Source: Streptomyces sp. NRRL F-5123
GTDB taxonomy: Bacteria; Actinomycetota; Actinomycetes; Streptomycetales; Streptomycetaceae
Direction: 5' to 3'
NCBI RefSeq assembly: GCF_000721495.1
Contig: NZ_JOHY01000085.1
Coordinates: forward strand, 1-19,701
DNA length: 19,701 nt
Shown here: one piece after another, positions 5,958 through 16,100 of the stretch
Position numbering within the stretch: position 1 is the stretch's first letter
Layout: every line of letters starts with the position of its first letter
Translations under genes and position numbers: made by a program
Notes under the pieces: model-generated
The model's input: the letters and a program-made list of their open reading frames with translations, nothing else
Databases searched by the model: none
Told to the model about the DNA's origin: nothing

Positions 5958-8900
5958 GTGGTAGCTGCCAGGGGTGTAGGGCTGGCTGGGCGCCAGCACG
6001 CTGCCGCTCCAGGTCTGGACGCCGGCGATCTGCCCGTCGAAGTAGGCGCTGCCGGCCGAGTCGTGCTGCTCGGCACCGATCTCGAAGTTGCCGGTGGCGC
6101 CCGTGGTCGGCGCGGGGTGGGTGCCGGTGGCGACGAAGACGTCGTCGACGAAGAGGTTCATCACCCCGGTCGGCTTGTCATAAGTGGCGGTCAGGTGGGT
6201 CCAGGCACCCAGCTGCACGGTTCCGCCGGTGACGGAGTGGAAGCTCCAGGCGGTGCCGGCACCGGTGTTGAGGGCGAACTGCCAGCCGCCGGTGGTGGCG
6301 GACAGGACCATGCCGGAGTCGGCGCTGCCGTTCTGGGACAGGACAGCGGTGTTGTTGGCGGTCGGGTTCACCCAGGCGGAGACCGTGAAACTCTGGGTGA
6401 GGTCGAGAGCCTTGCCGGTGGTGTGCAGGTAGCCGGACTTGCTCTGGTCGAGCGCGATGTCGGGGTCGAACAGGTCGCCGGTGTTGGCGGTGATCCCGCC
6501 GGCGCCGGTCAGGGTGAGCGGGCCGCTCGTGGCCGCGTCCGCCGCGGTGGCGGTGGTGGTGGTGTAGTCCGCCAGCGACCAGTTGTGGGTGCCGCTGGTG
6601 AGGGTCTGGCCGCTCTGCCCGGTCAGGGTGGTGCCATTGAACAGGTAAGCGGTGACTTTGCCGGCGTCGTCGACCTTGCGCAGGTCCGGGGTGCCGTCGC
6701 CGTTGAGGTCGGCGGCCTGCAGGACGGGGGCCGCGGCCGAGGTCCAGCCGCTGGAGGCGACCTGGACCGGGGTGACGGTGCTGCCGTAGGCGAGGTTCTC
6801 CAGGTCGGTCGGACTGTAGTAGTACACCGCGCCACTGCTGGTGTCACGGGCGTACAGCGCGGGCAGCCCGTTCAGCTGGGCCGTGGCGAGGGTCCATCCG
6901 TTCCAGTCTCCGCTGCCAGCAGGGTTGGTCGAGGAGATCGGCACCGCGTTGTCGGGTCCGGTGAACGCGCCCGCGGCGGGGTTGGAACCCTCGTCGACCA
7001 GTTGGCCGTTGATGACCAGCAGGAGGTCGGGGTACCCGGTGGCGGGGTAGCCGTTGAGGGTGTTGTACAGGCCACCGCCGGGGGCGATGCTCGTGGCCAG
7101 GTGCCCGTACTGGTCCGTGAACGGCGCGCCCTGCAGCAGGGTCGAGTTGTCGCTGGTGGGCGTGGCGAAGGGGGAGCCGTCGCCGTTGCCGTTGAGGAGG
7201 AAGCCCCGGCCGGTGGCGGGGTTGTAGTCGACGACGTCGTTGAAGCCGGAGCCGGTGTTGAAGTGGCCCGTGACGGCCTGGGTGCTGTTCCAGTCGGCGG
7301 CGCTGCCCTCGGTTTTGACACCGGTGCCGGACGCGCCGAGCTGGGTGGCGGCGGTGGCGACCTGGGCGCTGCTGCGGCCGCTGGCCAGCCACAGGCCGGG
7401 GGGCAGGTCGGCCTGGCTGCCGACCACGGTCAGGTCCGCGGTGCCGTCGCCGTTGAGGTCGCCGTCGGCGGCAGGAGTGGTGGGCGGAGCGGCGTACACG
7501 TAGCAGGTGCGGGTGTCGCCGACGTTCCCGCCTGAGGAGATTGAGGTGACGGTCAGGACGTTGGTGCCCCGGGTCGGCTTCAGGGTGATGGACCCGGTGG
7601 TGGAGATCGGTGCACCGGCGTTCAGCTGGTACAGGTAGCTGGCGGGAGCGACGCCCTTGGTGTTGGGGCTGACGCTGAACGTGGCCGTGGAACTGACCTG
7701 GTAGGCGACGGTGGACGTGCTGTCGTTGCAGTCCTTGCCGTCCGAGTCGTTGACCGTGGGCGCGCCGGGCCGGGTGGGGTCGAAGGTGAAGCTGCAGGTC
7801 TTGGACGGCCCCACCGCGTAGGTGCCGTCGGTGACGGAGGAGATTCTCCAGGACACGCCGGTGGGCGCGGTGGTGCCCAGCCACTTGTCGAGGTTGGCCT
7901 GGCTCAGGGTGTAGACGGCGTTGTGCCCGGAGGCGGAGCTGACGGTCTGGGTGGTGATGTTCGCACCGCCCGTGGTCTTGAAGACGTCGAAGGTGGCGCT
8001 CAGGGTGCCGCCGTCGGTGTCGGAGACGCCGGCGGACAGGGTGATGTCGCCGTCGCCCAGCGTCTTGAGGCTGCTGGTGCAGGTGCTCGCGGGCGACGTG
8101 GTCAGGTTGGTCGGGACGTTCGGCTTGTGGTCGAACGTCGTCGTCATCGTCATCGTCGAGGGGTCGAACTTCTTCCACCCGTACGGGTCCGCCTCGTCCG
8201 AGGCCCGCAGGCCCAGGGTGATGTTCGCCCGGGAGCCGTTGGCGGCGGACTGCACGGCGCTCTTGGCGTCCCAGCCGACCGAGGCGGTGGGGCAGGAGCT
8301 GTTGTAGCCGTGGGCGGTCGTCTGCGTGTCCAGTTTCGAGGACCAGGACGGCTGCGCGTTCCAGGTGGTGCCCGAGGAGATGGCGCCGGTCAGCCACAGT
8401 TCCACCGGCTTCCCGGTGCACGAGGGCGCGTAGGTCTCGGTGGCGTAGAACGTCGACGACAGGATCTGCGCTCCGTAGATCCGGCTGTCCACCGACATCT
8501 GCGCGAAGGTGCGCCCGGTGTAGTACGGGGACTCCCAGCCCTGGTAGCCCACGCGCAGCCCGGCCGCGCTGGTGGTCTTCCAGTAGCTGGTGGTGGGGTA
8601 GTCGGAGGCGACGTAGGTCCACGCCTGCAGCACGCCGCCGCCGGCGCTGTAGGACGGGTCGATGTACAGCGGGAAGACCGTCGACTTGCCGGTCAGCAAG
8701 GACGCGTCGGGGGTGAGCTGGATCTTGCCGTCGCTGTAGTGGGCCTTGATTCCGGCGACGTGTGCGCTGCGGCCCGGTGCGGCGGTGCTCGACTTGGCCG
8801 GGCGCCCGTCGCGCGCCGCAGCCTCGCCGGGCGTGGTGGCGGAGGTCGTGGCGGCAGGGGCTGCAGCGGTGGTGTCGGCGGAGTCCCACATCGTGGGCGC

Positions 8901-9614
8901 CGGCGCGGCGAACACAGTGCGGCCGCGCACATCCTTGGCCGTGATGTTGCCGGCCGCGTCGGTGGCCATCGACACGTTCTTGGCATGCGTGGTGAAGTCG
9001 AGGGTCGCCAGCGCGGGATTCGCTGCCGCGGTGGCGTTCTTGACGACCAGAACCTCGGAGAAGCCGCCCTGGTTGTCGGCGGTCACCTTCAGATCCACCC
9101 CGGGGAGCACCTCGGCGTAGGTCGCGCTGTCGCCGGACACGGTGGGGGCAGGCAGGGCCGGGATGGAGGAGGGCAGCGTCAGCGCCAGTGACCGGCTCAG
9201 GTCCTTCATGACTGCCAGCGGGCCCTTCCCACCCCCGGACAGGGTCAGGGCGGTCGTGGACAGGCTCGGCGACAGGCTGCCGTCGCTGTTGCGGGTCAGC
9301 GTCGCATCCAGGCCCTTCCACGCGCCGTCGGCGTACTTGCGCATCGGCTGCGCGGACTGGGTGAGCGTGAACGAACCGTCCGGGTTGGCCGTTTCGGTCT
9401 CGGTCGGGGTCGTGGCCAGGTCGACTGCGACCTTCTTGCCCGTTTCCCGGGCCTTGGCCGAGGCATGAGCCTCGTCCAGGGCCGTCTTGGACGTGTCACT
9501 GCCGCTCGGAGCAGCTTGCGCCGGTGGAATCGCGGCAGCCAGCGACAGCGCGCCCAGCGCTGACGCCACAGCCACCGCGACGGCACGGCGCCGTGGGGAA
9601 ACGGTTCTGGACAA
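4752..9614 (-). CDS. Giant secreted mosaic protein: DNRLRE-like, FG-GAP, LamG and three C-terminal beta repeats
   Basis: 1620 residues from the TTG at 9614. AGGAG sits seven bases upstream, and this start gives a textbook signal peptide: SRTVSPRRRAVAVAVASALG then ALSLAAAIPPAQAA. The open frame continues to an ATG at 9767, but that adds 51 Pro/Arg-rich residues before the signal. Approximate layout: mature N-terminal region to residue 310; YIDPSYSAGGG followed by a DNRLRE-like beta domain (315-495); Ig-like stretches (500-710); FG-GAP/VCBS-like motifs DLNGDGTADL (about 715) and DLNGDGTPDL (about 966); a LamG-like jellyroll (1045-1205, with SFTVSAWVNP and FVDDVFVATG). Three related repeats complete the protein (about 1219-1352, 1365-1491, 1501-1620), each opening with an LDTR/VDTR motif and closing with IVD.(T/S)GYF or IVDCSGYFS. 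These parts indicate an extracellular, probably carbohydrate- or cell-surface-binding protein. It diverges from the RHS gene. Its target is unknown. Confidence 0.88.
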   Translation of the reverse strand: MSRTVSPRRRAVAVAVASALGALSLAAAIPPAQAAPSGSDTSKTALDEAHASAKARETGKKVAVDLATTPTETETANPDGSFTLTQSAQPMRKYADGAWKGLDATLTRNSDGSLSPSLSTTALTLSGGGKGPLAVMKDLSRSLALTLPSSIPALPAPTVSGDSATYAEVLPGVDLKVTADNQGGFSEVLVVKNATAAANPALATLDFTTHAKNVSMATDAAGNITAKDVRGRTVFAAPAPTMWDSADTTAAAPAATTSATTPGEAAARDGRPAKSSTAAPGRSAHVAGIKAHYSDGKIQLTPDASLLTGKSTVFPLYIDPSYSAGGGVLQAWTYVASDYPTTSYWKTTSAAGLRVGYQGWESPYYTGRTFAQMSVDSRIYGAQILSSTFYATETYAPSCTGKPVELWLTGAISSGTTWNAQPSWSSKLDTQTTAHGYNSSCPTASVGWDAKSAVQSAANGSRANITLGLRASDEADPYGWKKFDPSTMTMTTTFDHKPNVPTNLTTSPASTCTSSLKTLGDGDITLSAGVSDTDGGTLSATFDVFKTTGGANITTQTVSSASGHNAVYTLSQANLDKWLGTTAPTGVSWRISSVTDGTYAVGPSKTCSFTFDPTRPGAPTVNDSDGKDCNDSTSTVAYQVSSTATFSVSPNTKGVAPASYLYQLNAGAPISTTGSITLKPTRGTNVLTVTSISSGGNVGDTRTCYVYAAPPTTPAADGDLNGDGTADLTVVGSQADLPPGLWLASGRSSAQVATAATQLGASGTGVKTEGSAADWNSTQAVTGHFNTGSGFNDVVDYNPATGRGFLLNGNGDGSPFATPTSDNSTLLQGAPFTDQYGHLATSIAPGGGLYNTLNGYPATGYPDLLLVINGQLVDEGSNPAAGAFTGPDNAVPISSTNPAGSGDWNGWTLATAQLNGLPALYARDTSSGAVYYYSPTDLENLAYGSTVTPVQVASSGWTSAAAPVLQAADLNGDGTPDLRKVDDAGKVTAYLFNGTTLTGQSGQTLTSGTHNWSLADYTTTTATAADAATSGPLTLTGAGGITANTGDLFDPDIALDQSKSGYLHTTGKALDLTQSFTVSAWVNPTANNTAVLSQNGSADSGMVLSATTGGWQFALNTGAGTAWSFHSVTGGTVQLGAWTHLTATYDKPTGVMNLFVDDVFVATGTHPAPTTGATGNFEIGAEQHDSAGSAYFDGQIAGVQTWSGSVLAPSQPYTPGSYHQSVTPTRVLDTRSASGLTHTQGVTAGTSTVHQGSVTALQIAGDAVSPSASGAPTTIPNSVSAVAIDVTVLNQTGAGFVTTYADGTQRPITSSNNYAANTTVTGYQIVPVGLDGKIDLYTAGSSTDTVALIVDLTGYFTTDAGLTGDQGYTPLTTATRTLDTRSSIANTSGLSGTGTVPGNTTFTLKIQGVGGVPANATAVAVNLTTAGATGAGYLAAYATGTSPAADTALTYDTSSALSSMAADVPVGTGGTITIYNHGSATAVIVDVSGYYTAGAGGQAYHPVNPTRLVDTRNGTGGTSAAPIASMGTYTVSTADTQQVTTATAPTLATVLTVTNTGAAGYVNAYPTGATQPSTSNINFSASDIIANLALTPTSDTDQFSLYNRSSSTLDLIVDCSGYFS

Positions 9615-10190
9615 GGTGGTGCTCCTGGTGGTGCTCGAAGCCGCCGGACTGGGCCCGGGTCGACGGGGGAAGGGTGCTCGGGCGAGCGGGTCATACGGTC
9701 GGCTCGGGAAACGGCGGCCTGCCAGATCAGCAGAACCGGTACCAACGCCGGGGTCGGGCTGACGCAAAGCGCGTGCGGCGGCACGTCATCAGGGGCGCGG
9801 ACTGCCGATACGTCCACCGCTGCGCTGTACGCAGGCCGTCGGCCGCCTGAACCCCAAGAAGATGAGCATCCCCCACTCACTTTGCGATCTTGCCGGATTC
9901 GTCCCGTCACATCGGTACGAACCCACCTCTCGCCTGGGCCAGAGGCCCTACTAGTCCACATGGTGAAGGCGAGGCAGACGCGACTGCTCGTCACCATATG
10001 TTCGTTTTTCGTAGGGTTCACTGGTGAAGCTTTTGCGGAATCATTACCTCCACTTGTCTGAAATGCCAGGAAACTCCCAACCCACACTTGTGTGACCTTC
10101 TGCGATATTCACGGCCGCAGCACTGGCTTCGAACAGCCAGCAGTACGTCCTGCCCGCGTGGCGGATCAGAGAGACAAGGCGGGGTTGGCC
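9615..10190. promoter_or_regulatory. Divergent intergenic region with short repeats, probable two-way promoter region
   Basis: These 576 bases separate the start codons of the two giant genes and must hold both promoters. No convincing gene was seen. The stretch from about 9985 to 10110 is poorer in GC than its surroundings. It contains two copies of an 11-bp word with one mismatch, CACTTGTCTGA (10051-10061) and CACTTGTGTGA (10085-10095), 34 bases apart start to start. Two short interrupted palindromes are also present, TTCAC-TG-GTGAA (10017-10028) and CACAC-TT-GTGTG (10083-10094). TGGTGAAG occurs at 9961 and 10022. I could not place a -35/-10 pair with confidence. Operator function is inference. 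Confidence 0.4.
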
Positions 10191-13100
10191 ATGGGCCGAA
10201 CAACGTGGCGGCACAACCGACCGGAAGGAGCGCCTGCACGACGGCGGTGGGCAGGCACCCTGACCGTCCTCGCCCTGGCCGCCCCGATGTTGGCCGGCAC
10301 CACTCCCGCACTGGCCAGCGGCCACGCAGGGGCCCCGAAGGTGCACGGTGTGGCCTCGGTCACCGGCGTGACCGCCGTCAAGGGGAAGAAAGCCAAGGTC
10401 ACCGACCAGACCACCCGCCCTTACCGCGCCACCGCGACGGCCTGGCCCAGCGCCGACTCCGCGCAGGCCACGCTCACCGCCCCCACCACCGGGACGCAGG
10501 GTAAGACCCAGGCCGGCGCCACCCCGCTGTGGGTCAAGGGCATCGCCCCGAAGAAGGGCACCTACAGCGGCCCTACCGACGTCGCCGTTCACGTCCAACC
10601 CCACACGGCTGCAGCCAAGTTGGGCATCGCGGGTGTGGTCTTCACCGTCGGCTCCACCGATGGGCGCAAGGGCGACGTGGAGGTCGGCCTCGACTACAGC
10701 AAGTTCGCCCAGGCCTACGGTGGCAACTACGCATCCCGGCTGCACCTGGTCCAGTTGCCGGCCTGCGCGCTGTCCACCCCGGACAAGGCCGAGTGCCGCA
10801 CCCAGAAGCCGCTGACCACCAGCCGCGACGCCCGCACCGACACGGTCTCGGCCACCGTCGGCCTCACCCCGACCGTGACCCCGCAGACCACGGCGACGCC
10901 GTCGGCCACCGCGGCGACGACAGGCTTCGTCACTGCCGTCGCCACCTCCGCGGACACCGTCCTCGCCGCCGCCGCCGGCACTGGCGGCGGCGCGGGCAGC
11001 TACTCCGCGACCTCGCTCAGCCCGTCCGGCTCCTGGTCGACCGGAGGCTCCACGGGCTCCTTCACCTACTCCTACGCCATCCAGCTCGCGGACGCCTCAG
11101 GAGACCTGAAGCCCACCGTGTCGCTGGGCTACGACTCCGGCTCGATCGACGGCAAGACCGCCTCCACCCAGGCCCAGTCGTCCTGGGCCGGCGACGGCTG
11201 GAACACCCCGGACTCATTCATCGAGCAGAGCTTCGCCTCCTGCTCCGACAACCCCGACGGCTCGGCATCCCCGGCGTCCACCGTGGACATGTGCTACGAC
11301 GGCCCGGTCCTGACCCTGTCGCTGAACGGCTCCTCCACCTCGCTGCTGAAGGACTCCTCAGGCAACTGGACGGCCGCAGACGGCAGCGGCGAGAAGGTCA
11401 CCCACGTCACCGGCTCCGACAACGGCACCGGCACATACAACACCGACTACTGGACCGTCACCGACCGCGACGGCACCTCCTACACCTTCGGCCGCAACCA
11501 GCTCCCGGGCTGGACCTCGGGCAAGGCGACGACCAACTCGGTGGACTCCGAGCCGGTCTACTCCGCGCACTCCGGCGACCCCTGCTACAGCGCGGCCGGA
11601 TTCACCTCCTCGGTGTGCACCATGGCCTACCGCTGGCACCTGGACTACGTCACCGACGTCCACGGCAACGCCATGTCCTACTGGTACGGCCAGGACACCA
11701 ACTACTACGGCGAGGACAACGGCGCCCACAACGCCTCCTACGTCCGCGATTCCCACCTCGCCCGCATCGACTACGGCTTCACCGACGGCAACGCTTTCGG
11801 CACCGTCCCCGACCAAGTTGTGTTCACCACCGCCGCCCGCTGCACCGCCGCCACCTGCGACCCGATCTCGGCCAGCAACGCCGCCAGCGAGTACCCCGAC
11901 GTCCCCTACGACCTGATCTGCGCCTCCGGGGCCACCTGCACCTCCTACAGCCCCTCCTACTTCTCCACCGTGCGCCTGACCTCGATCAAGGTGCAGCAGT
12001 ACTCCACCGCCGCCTCCGCCTACAAGACGGTGGACACCTACACCCTGGGCCAGTCCGAGCCCGCCACCGGCGACGGCACCTCCCCGACCCTGTGGTTGTC
12101 CTCCCTCACCCACAAGGGCGACGACACCAGCGCGGGCGGCTCCGCCTCCCCGATCACCCTGCCCGCGGTCAAGTTCACCGGTACCGACCTGCAAAACCGC
12201 GTCGACACCACCAACTACCCCGGCCTGTACCGCTACCGCATCGGTTCCGTCACCAGCGAGACCGGCGGAGTCACCTCGGTCACCTACGGGCTCCCGTACG
12301 CGTGTGACGCCACCTACGTGGCCACGGCGTCGCCGTCGGGCAACACCAAGTCCTGCTACCCGGTCTCGTGGACCCCGAAGGACTACACCGCCCCGATCAC
12401 CGACTGGTTCCACAAGTACGCCGTCACCCAGGTTCTCGAGCAGGACACCACCGGCGGCTCGGTCGCCCGCGAGACCGACTACACCTACAGCGGCGGCGCG
12501 GCCTGGCACTACGACGACAACGAGGTCGTCAAGGCCAAGTACCGCACCTGGGGCCAGTTCCGCGGCTACGGCAGTGTCGAGGCCCAGACCGGCGACGGCA
12601 CCGACAACGACCCCAAGACCGAGTCCGTCACCGCCTACTACCGCGGCATGGACGGCGACTGGCTCTCCTCCAGCAGCACCCGCTCCGTGTCGGTGACCGA
12701 CTCCCAGGGCGGCGCCCACCCCGACAGCGACCAGCTCGCCGGCCAGCCGCTCGAGACCACCGTCTACAACGGCACCAGCGGCCCGGTCGACCAGTCGACC
12801 ATCACCTCGTACTGGGTCTCACCCGCGCTGGCCACCCGCACCCGCACCGGCCTGCCCGCCCTGACCGCCGGCAAGGTCGCTCCCGCAGAGTCCTGGACTC
12901 GCCAGGCCACCACCGACGGCGGCACCACCGTCTGGCAGACCACCGAGACCGACACCACCTACGACGCCGGCACCAGCAGCGCCACTTTCGGCCTGCCGAC
13001 CTACAGCTACACGCACACCGTTCCGGCGAACACCGGCTACGACCAGTGCACCGCCATCAGCTACGCCAAGGCCAACACCACGTTGAACCTGGTCGGTCTG

Positions 13101-16100
13101 GTCTCCTCCAAGGAGACCGACTCGGTCGCCTGCTCCGGCTTCAGCGAGAACACCATCTCCTCGGTGCCCCAGGCGTTCAACAGCCTCGCTGCGCCGGCGA
13201 GCGTCAACCGGCCTGCGCGGGTCGTGTCCGCCACCGAGACGTTCTACGACGACCCGGCTTTCTCCACCACCTTTCCGCAGACCACGACGCCCACCAAGGG
13301 CGACGCCACCATGGTCCGCACCGCCTCCGACTACACCGGCGGCGCGTTCACCTGGCAGAACAACGCGCGGACCACCTACGACTCCTACGGGCGCGTCCTC
13401 ACCTCGACCGACGCCAAGGGCAACAAGACCACCTCCGGCTACACGGCCGACAGCGTCGGCCTGACCACCGGCACCAGCACCACCAACGCGAAGGGCCAGA
13501 CCGCCGGCACCACCGTCGACCCCACCCGCGGTCTCACTCTCACCTCCACCGACGCCAACGGGATCAAGTCGACCGTCCAGTACGACGCGCTCGGCCGCAC
13601 CACCTCGGTGTGGGAGCACAACCGCCCCACCACCGCCCCCGCCGACGCGATCTACACCTACACGGTGTCCCAGACCGGCCTGACCGGCACCACCACCGAG
13701 AAGCTCAACGAGTCCCTCGGCTACGCCACCTCGGTCAGCATCGAGGACTCCCTCGGCCGCGACCGCCAGATCCAGGAGCCGACCCCGCAGGGCGGCCGCC
13801 TGATCACCGAGTCCGTCTACGACTCCCACGGCTGGGTCCGCAAGACCAACAACGGCTACTGGGACTCCAGCACCACCCCGGCCCTGGCCCTCGTCTCGGT
13901 CCAGGACTCCCAGATCCCGGACCAGGACGTCTACACCTTCGACGGCCAGGGCCGCACCGTCGTCGACGACTCCCAGCAGTACGCCCAGCTCAAGCAGGAA
14001 ACCGTCACCGTCTACAACGGCGACTCCACCACCGTCATCCCGCCCACCGGCGGCACGGTCAAGACCACCCGCACCGACCCTCTGGGCCGAACCGCCGAGA
14101 TCGACTCCTACTCCGCCGCCCCCACCCTGACCCGGCCCGCCAACACCTTCACCGGCATCTGGTACGTCACCGGCGGCACCAAGAACGCCATCGCCTACGG
14201 CTACGACAGCCACAACAACCAGGCCACCACCACCAGCGGCGGCAGCACCTGGACCAACACCTACAACCTGCTCGGCCAGGCCGTCACCAAGCAGGACCCC
14301 GACGCCGGCACCTCCGACATGGTGTACGACGCCAACGGCAACCTGACCCAGACCACCGACGCCAACGGCAACAGCGTCTCCTACACCTACGACGTCCTCG
14401 ACCGGCAGACCGCCAAGTACGCCGCCACCACCGCCAACCAGGCCACCAGCAACGAACTCGCGTCCTGGGTCTACGACAACGACAACAACTACGCGGGCGT
14501 GACCGACGCCATCGGTCAGACCACCACCGCCACCAGCTACAACAACGGCAACACCTACGTCACCCAGCAGCTCGGCTTCAACGTCTTCGGCGAATCCCTG
14601 GGCGAAGGCGTCACCATCCCCGCAGCCCAAGGGGCCCTCGGCGGCAAGACCTACACCTTCAAGCACACCTACGGCAGCGCCACCGGAGTCCTCCAGACCG
14701 ACAGCTACCCCCTCGGCGGCGGGCTCCCCAGCGAGGTCGTCACCCACACCTACACCACCGCCCTCGACCTGCCGTCCGGCCTCTCCGACACCGCCTACGG
14801 CTACGCCCAGAACACCAACTACACCGCCTACGGCCAGGTCGCCCAGGAAACCGTGGGCATGGGCACCAACCTCGCCTACCTCACCAACACCTACGACCCC
14901 CACACCGGCCAGCTGACCGACCAACTCGTCAGCCGCACCAACAGCCCTGCCCAGGTCGACGAGCAGAACTACACCTACGACCCGTCCGGCAACATCACCA
15001 AGCAGGTCTCCACCCGCCTCGGCAACACCGCCGCCACCGAGACCCAGTGCTACCAGTACGACCAGCTCGACCGCCTCACCCAGGCCTGGACCGCCACCGA
15101 CTCCTGCGCCGCCGCCCCCACCACGGCCGGCCACAGTCAGGTCGGCGACCAGCTCTCCGGCGGCACCGCGTACTGGACCAACTGGAGCTTCGACATCCTC
15201 GGCCAGCGCCAGAAGCAGGTCGACCACTCCACCACCGGCGGCACCGACACCACCACCAACTACACCTACGACGGCAACGGCAAGAGCCAGCCGCACACCC
15301 TGACCAGCACTCAGGCGTCCGGCGGCAGCACCACCGCCACCGCGTACACCTACGACAACGCGGGCAACACCCTCACCCGCAACACCGCCGCCAACGGCAA
15401 CCAGACCCTGACCTGGAACAACACAGGCCAGCTCACCCAGATCAGCGGCGGCAAGACCGGCACCACCAACTACATCTACGACACAGACGGCAACGTCCTC
15501 GTCCAGACCGACCCCAGCTCCACCACCCTCTACCTGCCCGGCCAACAGCTCACCCTCACCGGCACCACCACCACGGGCGTGCGCTCCCTCCCCCTGCCCG
15601 GCGGCGGCACCGTCGTGCGTACCGGCCTCAACACGGCCTACTCCTTCGAGTTCGCCGACCAGCACGGCACCAGCGGCCTCTACCTCGACAGCACCGCCCA
15701 GACCCCGGCCTGGCGCCAGTTCACCCCCTACGGCGACACTCGCGGCAGCGCGGTCACCTGGCTCGACAACCGCGGCTTCCTCAACGCCCCGAACAACGCC
15801 AACACCGGCCTTACCCAGCTCGGAGCCCGCCAGTACGACCCCGCCCTCGGCCGCTTCATCAGCCTCGACCCGATCTTCGAAGCCACCGACGACCAGCTCC
15901 TCAACGGCTACAGCTACACCCGCGACAACCCCATCACCCAGGCCGACCCCAGCGGTTTGATCCCCCTCGGCCCGACCGACGGCGGCGTCAGCAGCGACAA
16001 CGCCTGGGCCGCCCAGCGCGGCATGACGGCCGGCTACACCTACAGCAACGGCACCTACAAGTGGAAGCAGGTCGCCAAGCATGACAAGGCCAGCCAGACC

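Noticed and set aside
4737..7535. Open frame of 932 codons on the plus strand
   Set aside because: It is a Gly/Val-rich mirror of the giant mosaic gene, lacking motifs and a plausible start.
10104..10109. GATATT as a -10 box for the RHS gene
   Set aside because: No acceptable -35 hexamer was found at 16-18 bases upstream.
10529..16084. Two long Arg/His-rich open frames on the plus strand (10529-12307 and 12368-16084)
   Set aside because: They are out-of-frame readings of the RHS gene, driven by G/C third positions.
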